NCBI RefSeq assembly: GCF_938017615.1
Contig: NZ_CALIJA010000122.1
Location: 1-16,629, forward strand
DNA: 16,629 bases
Source of the DNA: an uncultured Campylobacter sp.
GTDB taxonomy: Bacteria > Campylobacterota > Campylobacteria > Campylobacterales > Campylobacteraceae
Direction of reading: 5' to 3'
Shown: in pieces, positions 1 through 6,510 of the stretch
Layout of the letters: each line of letters starts with the position of its first letter
How positions within the stretch are numbered: the stretch's first letter is position 1
Program-made: the position numbers and the translations under genes
Notes under the pieces: model-generated
Database searches by the model: none
The model's input: only the letters and a program-made list of their open reading frames with translations
Told to the model about the DNA's origin: nothing

Positions 1-45
1 CGTCGCCGCGCCCGCAAAATAGGAGCATAAAAACATCTCTATCAT
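1..45 (-). CDS. Partial CDS, 5' end only; possibly peptidase E (S51)/type 1 glutamine amidotransferase-like
   Basis: Only the first 15 codons lie in the window; the gene continues past the left edge. The minus strand reads MIEMFLCSYFAGAAT from an ATG at 45-43, and a clear ribosome binding site (AAAGGA) sits six bases upstream. A second in-frame ATG at 36-34 is too close to a coding context to be preferred. The pattern of a short hydrophobic strand followed by a Ser/Phe-Ala motif resembles the N-terminus of peptidase E-like (S51) proteins, but 15 residues cannot prove this. The presence of a gene start is well supported; the family is a guess. Confidence 0.5.
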   Translation of the reverse strand, partial: MIEMFLCSYFAGAAT

Positions 46-419
46 TGTTTTTCCTTTAATTAAATTTTCACTGATTTAAAGCGCTCGTAAAGCTTGGTCG
101 AAATGACTGCGAGCAAACGTATTTCAAAACGAGTAGATTAAATTCTACCGCGCCCACAAAGCAAGCACACGATGAAAAATGGCGCGGGCAGAATTTCGCC
201 GATAAAAGGGCAAAAATTTACCGCCACAGCGATTACAAAATACACCAAAGCACAAACGGCAAGGCAAACCACTCCACAATCACCAACTGCCTGGCGATCT
301 CAAACTTCACTGAAACGACGCGAACCGATTAAATCAAGCTGGCCTAGAGGAGTCGATCAGAGCGAAAGATCAAAACGATCAAATCAAGCCGATCGATCTA
401 ATCAGCCAAGGCAAAACGG
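46..419. other. Gene-poor spacer between lpxD and the left-edge gene
   Basis: About 370 bases with no intact gene. It holds the leader of the left-edge gene (46-60), a possible frameshifted membrane-protein remnant on the minus strand (138-328, listed separately) and a repetitive stretch at 326-398 with near-copies of CGATYAAATCAAGCYGG and five GATC sites in 44 bases. The open frame on the plus strand at 172-423 has no ribosome binding site and an unlikely composition. No convincing terminator for the lpxD operon was found. Confidence 0.6.
138..328 (-). pseudogene. Possible frameshifted remnant of a small membrane protein
   Basis: Two overlapping minus-strand frames look like parts of one protein. 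The first (328 down to the TAA at 235-233) has 31 codons and includes FEIARQLVIVEWFALPFVLW. The second (299 down to the TAA at 140-138) has 53 codons and includes VYFVIAVAVNFCPFIGEILP followed by another hydrophobic run and CGRGRI at the end. One frameshift between about 235 and 299 would join them into a two-helix membrane protein. Neither frame has a credible ATG with a ribosome binding site. The strand is GT-rich, which by itself gives hydrophobic translations, so chance is a real alternative. I do not recognise a family. Confidence 0.3.
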
Positions 420-1370
420 CTAGTGCTTTTTATCTCTAAAAAATCTAACGATCTTAGCCTGCAGCTTGAACCACTCGTTAAGCTCCATTATAGGGTGCCC
501 GGCGTAATTTTTACCGCCCGCTAGATCCTTGCTTATACCGCCGCGCGCCGCGATCTGAGCGAAATCGCCCACGCTTACGTGCCCGCCACTGCCGCTCTGT
601 CCGCCCATCACGACGTTGCGTCCGAGCGTCGTCGAGCCCGCAAGCCCAACTTGAGAGACGATGAGACAGTTTTGCCCAAGCTCGCAGTTGTGCCCGATCT
701 GAACGAGATTGTCGATCTTGCTGCCGCGCTTAACGATCGTCGAACCGAATACCGCGCGGTCGATCGTCGTGCACGCGCCGATCTCGACCTCGTCTTGCAG
801 CACGACGTTGCCGTTGTGATAAATTTTAACGTGCTCACCCGTTTTGGTGTGCGCGTAGCCGAAGCCGTCGCTTCCGATGACGGCGTTTGCGTGGATTATG
901 CAGCGCTCGCCGATGATCGTGTCATTGTAGATGACGGCGTTTGCGTGGATCACGCAACCGCTTCCGATATGCACGTCATCGCCGATATACGCGCCGCTTA
1001 AAATGACGCAGTTTTCGCCGATTGTGGAATTTACGCCGATATGCACGCCCTGCGCGATCTGCGCGCTGGCGGCGATCTTTGCGGGCACGCCGCTGCGAAT
1101 GAGGGGCTTAGCAAAATGCGCGCTTAAGATTGCAAAGGCTAGGTGCGGATTTTCGCACTCCAGCGCTCGCACACCGCTTGGGACTACGGTGCCGCTTTTT
1201 ACCAACACGGCGGCTGCTTTGGTGGCGGATAAAAATTTCTCGTTTTTGTCGCTATCGCAGTAGCTTAGCTCGCTTTGCCTTGCGTTTTGAAGCGAATTTA
1301 TCGCGGTGATCTCCGCGTCCGCTCCGCCAAGCTCTATATTTAAAATTTCGGCAATTTTGGATAATTTCAT
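420..1370 (-). CDS. lpxD: UDP-3-O-(3-hydroxyacyl)glucosamine N-acyltransferase LpxD
   Basis: LpxD transfers a 3-hydroxyacyl chain from acyl carrier protein to the 2-amino group of UDP-3-O-acyl-glucosamine, the third step of lipid A synthesis in the cytoplasm. The 316-residue protein has the family layout: an N-terminal uridine-binding domain (about 1-95), a left-handed beta helix of hexapeptide repeats (about 98-275, for example VHIGVNSTIG and CVIHANAVIY), and a C-terminal helical tail that binds acyl carrier protein. DGFGYA (168-173) is a family signature. His227 in QIGHN matches the catalytic histidine, and His264 in GGHVSVG is a second conserved site. The start follows AAAGGAGCGCAA. The gene lies 31 bases after ilvN, as in C. 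jejuni (Cj0574-Cj0576). A 21-base exact repeat at 876-896 and 930-950 encodes two turns of the helix carrying IHANAVI. Confidence 0.96.
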   Translation of the reverse strand: MKLSKIAEILNIELGGADAEITAINSLQNARQSELSYCDSDKNEKFLSATKAAAVLVKSGTVVPSGVRALECENPHLAFAILSAHFAKPLIRSGVPAKIAASAQIAQGVHIGVNSTIGENCVILSGAYIGDDVHIGSGCVIHANAVIYNDTIIGERCIIHANAVIGSDGFGYAHTKTGEHVKIYHNGNVVLQDEVEIGACTTIDRAVFGSTIVKRGSKIDNLVQIGHNCELGQNCLIVSQVGLAGSTTLGRNVVMGGQSGSGGHVSVGDFAQIAARGGISKDLAGGKNYAGHPIMELNEWFKLQAKIVRFFRDKKH

Positions 1371-1401
1371 TTGCGCTCCTTTGATTAAATTTTATCGCCG
1401 C

Positions 1402-1872
1402 TTACATATCCAGCGCGACGCTGCCGCCGCGGACGACGTCGATCGGATTGTATTTTTTTATCGTCTTTAAAAATCCGTCGATGCGGTCTGCGTCGTCGCA
1501 CGCCATGATGACGATCTTGCTGTCGTCGCTGTTTGCGATGCTGCCATTGTAGGCTTTTAAAACTGCATCGAGCCCCGCTAAATTTTCGCCCAGCGCGATC
1601 TTTACCAAAACCATCTCCTTTTCGACGAATTTTGCATCATCGATGACCTTGTAGACGGGGATCAGCTTATGAAGCTGCTTAGTGATCTGCTCTATGACGC
1701 GCTCGTCGCCCGAAGTGACGATGCTAAGGCGCGATAGACCGGTATTTGGGATCGGTGCAACGGTAAGGCTGTCGATATTATAGCCGCGCCCCGCAAAAAG
1801 CCCCGAGATCCGCGACAAAACGCCGTGCTCGTCGGTAACGACGACCGAGATTACTCTTCTTATGCTATTCAT
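1402..1872 (-). CDS. ilvN: Acetolactate synthase small (regulatory) subunit
   Basis: This is the regulatory subunit of acetohydroxyacid synthase. It stabilises the large subunit and carries feedback inhibition by branched-chain amino acids. From the ATG at 1872 it is 156 residues, normal for the IlvN/IlvH family. An ACT domain occupies about residues 4-76 (RRVISVVVTDEHGVLSRISG, then GRGYNIDSL), and the C-terminal small-subunit domain about 85-156. A longer frame opens at a TTG at 1890, but the ATG at 1872 is preferred. It begins one base after the ilvB stop, has AGGAG about seven bases upstream inside the ilvB end, and gives the usual N-terminus. This spacing implies translational coupling with ilvB. 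The C. jejuni equivalent is called ilvH. Confidence 0.95.
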   Translation of the reverse strand: MNSIRRVISVVVTDEHGVLSRISGLFAGRGYNIDSLTVAPIPNTGLSRLSIVTSGDERVIEQITKQLHKLIPVYKVIDDAKFVEKEMVLVKIALGENLAGLDAVLKAYNGSIANSDDSKIVIMACDDADRIDGFLKTIKKYNPIDVVRGGSVALDM

Positions 1873-1873
1873 C

Positions 1874-3568
1874 CTAAGACTCCTGCTCAAAAATCATATT
1901 ATAAAGCGCGCCGCCTGCGGGCACCATCGGCCAGACGTTTTCGAAGCGATCGATCTTAGCCTCGATGACGCTTACCTTTTTACTCGCAAGAGCCTGCTTC
2001 AGCGCATCTTCAAATTCCGCTTTTGTGCTGACGCTAAAGCCCACGCCGCCGAAGCCCCCCGCAATTTTTACGAAATCAGGCTGCGAGCTAAGATCGGTCG
2101 ATGAGAAACGCTGCCCGTAAAATAAGCTCTGCCACTGCCGCACCATGCCTAAGAAATTGTTGTTTAATACAATATTTATGACGTTTAGGCCGCTCGCGCT
2201 CGCAGTCATCAGCTCTTGGATATTCATCAAAATCGAGCCGTCGCCGCTGAAATTTATAACCGGTCTATCTCCCGCATAGGCCTTCGCGCCCAATGCTGCG
2301 GGCAGGCCGTAGCCCATCGTGCCCTGCCCTCCGCTACTTAGCAGAGTGCGCGGCTTGCAAAACGGATAAAACTGCGCGACCCACATCTGATGCTGCCCCA
2401 CGTCCGTAGCGATGATAGCATCCTCGCCCGCGATTTTCGCGGTACTTTGTATAACCCACTGCGGCTTTAAAATTTCATCGCTGTCGTTAAATTTAAGCGG
2501 GTGAATTTCATCGTATTTGCGGATGAGTTCGCGCCACTGCTCGAAATTTTGAGGGCTGACCTCATTTTTAATGCGCGGCAGCATCTCCTCTAGCACCGAT
2601 TTTACATCGCCAACGATCGGATAATCCGCGTTTATGATCTTTGAGATCGAGCTAGGATCGATATCGACGTGGATGATCTTTGCGTTTTTGCCGAATTCGC
2701 TAAGCTTGCCGGTGACGCGATCGTCAAATCTCGCGCCCAAGCAGATTATCAGATCCGACTCGCTAAGCGCCATATTTGCGGCGTAGCTGCCGTGCATTCC
2801 GACCATGCCTAGATTTAGCTTATCATCGCTTCGCACGGCCCCTAGCGCCATAAGGGTTTCAACGACCGGGATCTGCGCAAACTCGCTAAGCTCGCGCACC
2901 AGCTCGCTAGCACCCGCGCTAATAACGCCGCCTCCGATGTAGAGGATAGGCTTTTTGCAGCTTGCGATTAACTCGACGGCTTTTTTGATCTGTTTGGCGT
3001 TACCCCTATAATTCGGCTTGTAAGTCTGCATCTTGATTTCGTTAGGATATTCAAAAACACCCAGCTTCGCCGTTACGTCCTTCGGTACATCGACATGCAC
3101 GGGCCCCGGTCTGCCGCTACGAGCGATATAAAAGGCCTCTTTTAAAATTCTAGGCAGCTCTTCGATTGTTTTAACCAGATAGTTGTGCTTGACGCAAGGG
3201 CGTGAAATCCCGATCGCATCGATCTCTTGAAAGGCGTCGGTGCCGATGAGCGAGGTCGCCACCTGACCACTGATAAGCACGATCGGGATGCTATCGCTAT
3301 ACGCCGTAGCAAGCCCCGTAAGCGCGTTCGTAAATCCAGGACCGCTCGTGACGACTGCCACGCCCACCTTGCCGCTAGCGCGCGCGTATCCGTCCGCAGC
3401 CATCGCCGCAGCCTGCTCATGGCGCACCAAAATGTGTCTGAAGTATTTTTGTTTGTAAATTTCATCATAAATGTTTAGCGCTGCGCCGCCCGGGTAGCCA
3501 AAAACCACCTCGATCCCCTCCTGCCGCAACGCCTCCACGATCATCTGCGATCCGCTAATTTCTTTCAT
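1874..3568 (-). CDS. ilvB: Acetolactate synthase large (catalytic) subunit
   Basis: This thiamine diphosphate (ThDP) enzyme condenses two pyruvates to 2-acetolactate, or pyruvate with 2-ketobutyrate, the first common step of valine, leucine and isoleucine synthesis. The 564 residues are typical. The N-terminal pyrimidine-binding domain holds the catalytic Glu51 in RHEQAAAMAADGYARASG. The middle domain spans roughly 190-330. The C-terminal diphosphate-binding domain has the GDGSILMN motif (442-449) with its paired asparagines near 469-471. Trp479 in VRQWQ matches the position known for herbicide resistance in plant enzymes. The ATG at 3568 has AGGATGG just upstream. A TATAAT box at 3607-3602 gives a short leader of about 27 bases, so there is no room for a leader-peptide attenuator. 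It is the first gene of ilvB-ilvN-lpxD and is called ilvI in C. jejuni. Confidence 0.96.
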   Translation of the reverse strand: MKEISGSQMIVEALRQEGIEVVFGYPGGAALNIYDEIYKQKYFRHILVRHEQAAAMAADGYARASGKVGVAVVTSGPGFTNALTGLATAYSDSIPIVLISGQVATSLIGTDAFQEIDAIGISRPCVKHNYLVKTIEELPRILKEAFYIARSGRPGPVHVDVPKDVTAKLGVFEYPNEIKMQTYKPNYRGNAKQIKKAVELIASCKKPILYIGGGVISAGASELVRELSEFAQIPVVETLMALGAVRSDDKLNLGMVGMHGSYAANMALSESDLIICLGARFDDRVTGKLSEFGKNAKIIHVDIDPSSISKIINADYPIVGDVKSVLEEMLPRIKNEVSPQNFEQWRELIRKYDEIHPLKFNDSDEILKPQWVIQSTAKIAGEDAIIATDVGQHQMWVAQFYPFCKPRTLLSSGGQGTMGYGLPAALGAKAYAGDRPVINFSGDGSILMNIQELMTASASGLNVINIVLNNNFLGMVRQWQSLFYGQRFSSTDLSSQPDFVKIAGGFGGVGFSVSTKAEFEDALKQALASKKVSVIEAKIDRFENVWPMVPAGGALYNMIFEQES

Positions 3569-3601
3569 ACGCCCATCCTGTTTCGTTGGAATAATTTTGT
3601 G

Positions 3602-3607
3602 ATTATA
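3602..3607 (-). promoter_or_regulatory. Candidate -10 box for the ilvB-ilvN-lpxD operon
   Basis: The minus strand reads AAAATAATATAATCAC, with a perfect TATAAT at 3607-3602, about 34 bases before the ilvB ATG. Upstream sequence is AT-rich without a clear -35, as is usual for Campylobacter sigma-70 promoters. This is a sequence match only, in an AT-rich region where such matches arise by chance. Confidence 0.5.
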
Positions 3608-3967
3608 TTATTTTGTATATAAATTTTACGAATTTTAGGCGGTAGATTGAGTAAAATTTTAAATTTAATAACGGCGCAGACGGGGCAAAATTTCGGAATT
3701 TAGCGAGAGTAGAAAAGGCAAATTTAAAATTTAGCCATAAATTTAAAACGGACGGGATGTTCGGATTTAAAATTTTAAAGTGCAGATTTGTTTCGACCAA
3801 ACGCGGCACGGCAGTTTTAACGTAAAATTTTAGCTTGAAATTTTACCACGTAAGCTGCTAATTAAATTTACAAAATTTTTTGAAATTTTATCGTAGCGCA
3901 GAGCGATGCCAGCGTAAATTTGAAATTCCATAACTACGAAATTTTAAAATTTAGCCGTAAATTTAGG

Positions 3968-4009
3968 GCGGGCGGAATCTCGATTATAAAATTCTAAAAT
4001 TCCGCCCGC
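3968..4009 (-). terminator. Hairpin after the ComEA-like gene, probable terminator
   Basis: A perfect 11-base inverted repeat pairs GCGGGCGGAAT (3968-3978) with ATTCCGCCCGC (3999-4009) across a 20-base AT-rich loop. It starts 14 bases after the stop codon of the minus-strand gene ending at 4023. On that strand the stem is followed by CCTAAATTTACGG, so the T-tract is weak. A terminator or an mRNA 3'-end stabiliser is the likely role. Confidence 0.5.
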
Positions 4010-4022
4010 GTAAAATTAAATT

Positions 4023-4799
4023 TTAAAACCCTCTATCTACCTGCACGCCTACGCCCACACTAGCGCAGTTGCCGCTTTGCGGATCGCAGTCGCCGAAGCT
4101 TGTGACGCTACTGGATCTTTTTGAGCGGATCGTTCCCATATGCATAGGCACCGGCATGTTACGGCGCGAGCTTCCGCCAATCTCGCTATCGCTCATACTG
4201 CCAGAACTTCTCCTGCGAGAATAATCATCACGCGGAGGTGGCGGTGGCGGAGGAGGTGGTTTTATACCTCCCGGAGGTGGTGGCATGCCGCCAGGAGGTG
4301 GTGGCATGCCGCCAGGAGGCGGAGGAGGTGGCGGCATCATACCACCAGGAGGTGGGGGTGGCGGAGGAGGCGGCATGCCGCCGCGTCTATCATATCCTCG
4401 TGGAGGTGGAGGCGGAAAAGTACCGGTTTCGGTAATAGTGATGCCGTTTCCGTAATTTTCCACGCGTCTATAAGTGGAGCCTCCGTAAACCGTGCGGGTG
4501 CGGGTCTTTTCGACCACGACTATATCGCGATCAGGCTGCACCGGCTGCTGCACGTTAGCTCTAGGCGATATTTCAAAGCTCTTCTGCAGTTTAGCAGTAT
4601 CGTAACTTGCAAAGCCGTTGATGCCCTTTAGCTCATCTGCACTTGAAATTTCGCGCTTTTGGCGGTATTGCATAAGCATATCCGCCCTACCCGCATCAAG
4701 CCCACCGATCGTCATCAGCTCGTAGCGACTAGCTTCGTTTATGTTGATTTTCGCCAAGGCGAGGCTCACTAAAAGAGCCAAAATCACTAAATTTTTCAT
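4023..4799 (-). CDS. Secreted ComEA-like helix-hairpin-helix protein with long polyproline tail
   Basis: The ATG at 4799 is chosen over the one at 4826 because AAAGGAGCG precedes it and a signal peptide follows directly (residues 1-16, ending LALA before KININEA). Residues 17-64 form a ComEA-type helix-hairpin-helix domain (KININEASRYELMTIGGLDA, then ADELKGINGF). ComEA proteins bind incoming DNA during natural transformation; C. jejuni has a short one (Cj0011c, about 79 residues). This protein is 258 residues. After a linker, residues 129-189 hold 38 prolines in runs of 5, 9, 7, 4, 4 and 9, split by GG/GGM. An Arg/Ser-rich tail follows, with CDPQSGNC at 238-245. A periplasmic or envelope location and DNA binding are inferred. 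The role of the proline tail is unknown. Confidence 0.8.
   Translation of the reverse strand: MKNLVILALLVSLALAKININEASRYELMTIGGLDAGRADMLMQYRQKREISSADELKGINGFASYDTAKLQKSFEISPRANVQQPVQPDRDIVVVEKTRTRTVYGGSTYRRVENYGNGITITETGTFPPPPPRGYDRRGGMPPPPPPPPPGGMMPPPPPPPGGMPPPPGGMPPPPGGIKPPPPPPPPPRDDYSRRRSSGSMSDSEIGGSSRRNMPVPMHMGTIRSKRSSSVTSFGDCDPQSGNCASVGVGVQVDRGF
4273..4314 (-). repeat. Tandem 21-base repeat coding GGMPPPP
   Basis: Two exact head-to-tail copies of a 21-base unit (4273-4293 and 4294-4314, plus strand GGAGGTGGTGGCATGCCGCC plus A) lie inside the polyproline part of the ComEA-like gene. Each adds one seven-residue block, and diverged copies flank them. In-frame slippage here would change tail length without breaking the gene. 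Confidence 0.8.
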
Positions 4800-4877
4800 G
4801 TGCGCTCCTTTGTTGGAAGTTACCAAATTCTAAACCCTCACGATAAATCTTTGATTAACACGCAAGCAAAATTTTGC

Positions 4878-4883
4878 TACAAT
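4878..4883 (+). promoter_or_regulatory. Candidate extended -10 promoter of pta-ackA
   Basis: TTTTGCTACAATTG contains TACAAT at 4878-4883, preceded by TG and one spacer base, which is the extended -10 form. It lies 28 bases before the pta ATG. A perfect 14-base palindrome, AGCAAAATTTTGCT (4865-4878), abuts and slightly overlaps the box and could be an operator. Confidence 0.6.
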
Positions 4884-4911
4884 TGCCTATCTTATTTCAA
4901 AGGATCAACCG

Positions 4912-6510
4912 ATGAACGGAATTTTGCTCCTATGCGACGAACCCGCCGCCTACCAATCCGAGCTAAAAAAACTAGATAAAATTTTATCCATGAGCTTTCA
5001 CAACGTTTTGCAACTTTGCATCGCTGGCGACAATGCCCTTTTTAGCAGGGGTGAGCTTGAAAAAGCGCTTGCAAACGGGCAGGATGAGCGCGTGCGAAAG
5101 GCGGCGATAGAGCGATTTACACAGATTTTAGAGCAGTGCAATTTTGTGCTGGTTCGCGGCGCAGCGGGAGCCGATCTGCGCGAGCTAAATTTACAAATCG
5201 CAAAGGATCTAAATATCCCAGTTTGCGGATTTTATCCTAACGAAATTGCCGCGCGCATCGGCATGCGCTTGATCACCGCAGCAAAAGCGGTAAGCTTTGC
5301 CAGCATATATGAGGATAAAATTTCATTTTCCGCGCTAAGACCTGCACAAGATGGCGCAAATTCTAAAGAATCGGAGCTTTGCGGTAAAAATTCCGCCTGC
5401 GAAAGCGATGCAAAATTTCACGACGAAAATTCCGCTTGCCAAAGCGGCGCGATAGAGCTTGATAAAGTCGTTGCCGACAAAAGCTACTTCACGGACGCCG
5501 CAAACTCCACGCGCTGTGAAATTCTAACCCCGTTGAAATTTGAAAGCAAGCTCTACGCCAAGGCTCGCGCGAACGTTAAAACCGTCGTGCTTCCAGAAAG
5601 CGACGATGAGAGAATTCTGCGCGCGGCTGCGATTATAAAACAAAGTGGTGCGGCAAATTTGATCCTTCTAGGGCGCGAGAACGAAGTGCAAAAAAGCGCG
5701 CGCGAGCTAGGTCTCGATCTAAGCGGAGTTAAAATTTTAGATCCGCAGACGGATTTAAATTTAGAAAAATTTGCGCGCGATCTATATGAGCTTCGCAAGG
5801 CAAAGGGTATGAGCGAGGCTCAGGCGCGCGATTTAGTTCGCGATCGCACCTACTTCGGCACGATGCTCGTGTATGAAGGGCTAGCCGATGCGATGGTAAG
5901 TGGCGCGAGTACGACTACTGCGGAGACGATCCGCCCCGCGCTTCAGATCATCAAGACAAAGCCGGGCATCGCTACCGTTAGCGGCGCGTTTATAATGTGC
6001 CTGGATACGCAGGCTCTGCTTTTTGCCGACTGCGCCGTGGCGCCGAGCCCGAGCGCAGAGTATCTGGCGGGTATCGCGATCTCAAGCGCCGCGACCGCAA
6101 AGGCGTTCGGGCTTGAGCCGCGCGTGGCGATGCTAAGCTACTCCAGCGGCGATAGCGGCAGCGGTGATAGCGTGGAATTTATCAAAACTGCAACGCAAAA
6201 AGCGCGCGAAAAGGCGCCTGATCTCACAATCGACGGGCCGCTGCAATTCGATGCGGCGGTCGATGCAGCGGTCGCATCGAAAAAGATGCCCGGCTCCGCG
6301 GTCGCAGGGCATGCGAACGTATTTATCTTCCCTGATCTTAACTGCGGAAATATCTGTTATAAGGCCGTTCAGCGCACCGCAGGCGCTGTGGCGATCGGGC
6401 CGATTTTACAGGGCTTAAAAAAGCCGGTAAACGATCTAAGTCGCGGCTGTAAGGTCGCCGATATCGTAAACACGATACTTATCAGCGCCATTCAAGCAGG
6501 AGAGAATTAA
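4912..6510 (+). CDS. pta: Phosphate acetyltransferase
   Basis: Pta converts acetyl-CoA and phosphate to acetyl phosphate and CoA, feeding acetate kinase. The 532-residue protein is shorter than the ~710-residue enterobacterial form. The catalytic domain is about 206-528: TPLKFE (206-211), then KTVVLPESDDERILRAA (223-239), with SYSSGDSGSGDS near 411. The first ~135 residues keep part of a P-loop-NTPase-like fold (VLVRGAAGADLRELNLQIAK), but no Walker A motif is visible and the DRTGG domain is absent. Residues 139-190 are a variable linker with an internal 13-residue repeat (NSACESD and NSACQSG). The ATG follows AAAGGATCAACC. The stop overlaps the ackA start (TAATG). It sits at the head of pta-ackA, as in C. 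jejuni (Cj0688-Cj0689). Confidence 0.95.
   Translation: MNGILLLCDEPAAYQSELKKLDKILSMSFHNVLQLCIAGDNALFSRGELEKALANGQDERVRKAAIERFTQILEQCNFVLVRGAAGADLRELNLQIAKDLNIPVCGFYPNEIAARIGMRLITAAKAVSFASIYEDKISFSALRPAQDGANSKESELCGKNSACESDAKFHDENSACQSGAIELDKVVADKSYFTDAANSTRCEILTPLKFESKLYAKARANVKTVVLPESDDERILRAAAIIKQSGAANLILLGRENEVQKSARELGLDLSGVKILDPQTDLNLEKFARDLYELRKAKGMSEAQARDLVRDRTYFGTMLVYEGLADAMVSGASTTTAETIRPALQIIKTKPGIATVSGAFIMCLDTQALLFADCAVAPSPSAEYLAGIAISSAATAKAFGLEPRVAMLSYSSGDSGSGDSVEFIKTATQKAREKAPDLTIDGPLQFDAAVDAAVASKKMPGSAVAGHANVFIFPDLNCGNICYKAVQRTAGAVAIGPILQGLKKPVNDLSRGCKVADIVNTILISAIQAGEN

Larger units (their letters stand above)
3569..4022. other. AT-rich spacer with two diverged repeat blocks
   Basis: About 450 bases between ilvB and the ComEA-like gene. 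Two blocks are similar along roughly 55 bases: one beginning near 3727 (AAAATTTAGCCATAAATTTA) and one near 3946 (AAAATTTAGCCGTAAATTTA). Each continues into a GC-rich core and then an ATTTTA-rich end. The second block forms the hairpin at 3968-4009. A 68-codon minus frame at 3603-3809 lacks a ribosome binding site and is not accepted as a gene. Confidence 0.5.

Noticed and set aside
172..423. 83-codon plus-strand open frame
   Set aside because: No ribosome binding site, Gln/Arg/Ser/Lys-rich translation without domain signs, and it runs into the end of lpxD.
876..950. 21-base exact repeat inside lpxD
   Set aside because: It is 54 bases apart, exactly 18 codons, and codes successive turns of the hexapeptide beta helix, so protein structure explains it.
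1873..1890. Longer ilvN start at TTG 1890
   Set aside because: It adds six residues overlapping the ilvB end. The ATG at 1872 has AGGAG at proper spacing and gives the family's normal N-terminus.
3603..3809. 68-codon minus-strand open frame upstream of ilvB
   Set aside because: No ribosome binding site; the translation reflects AAATTT repeats, and the frame overlaps the ilvB promoter area.
4140..4631. Long plus-strand frames rich in Arg/Trp opposite the ComEA-like gene
   Set aside because: Shadows of the polyproline coding sequence; no ribosome binding site, and the opposite strand has a clear gene with signal peptide.
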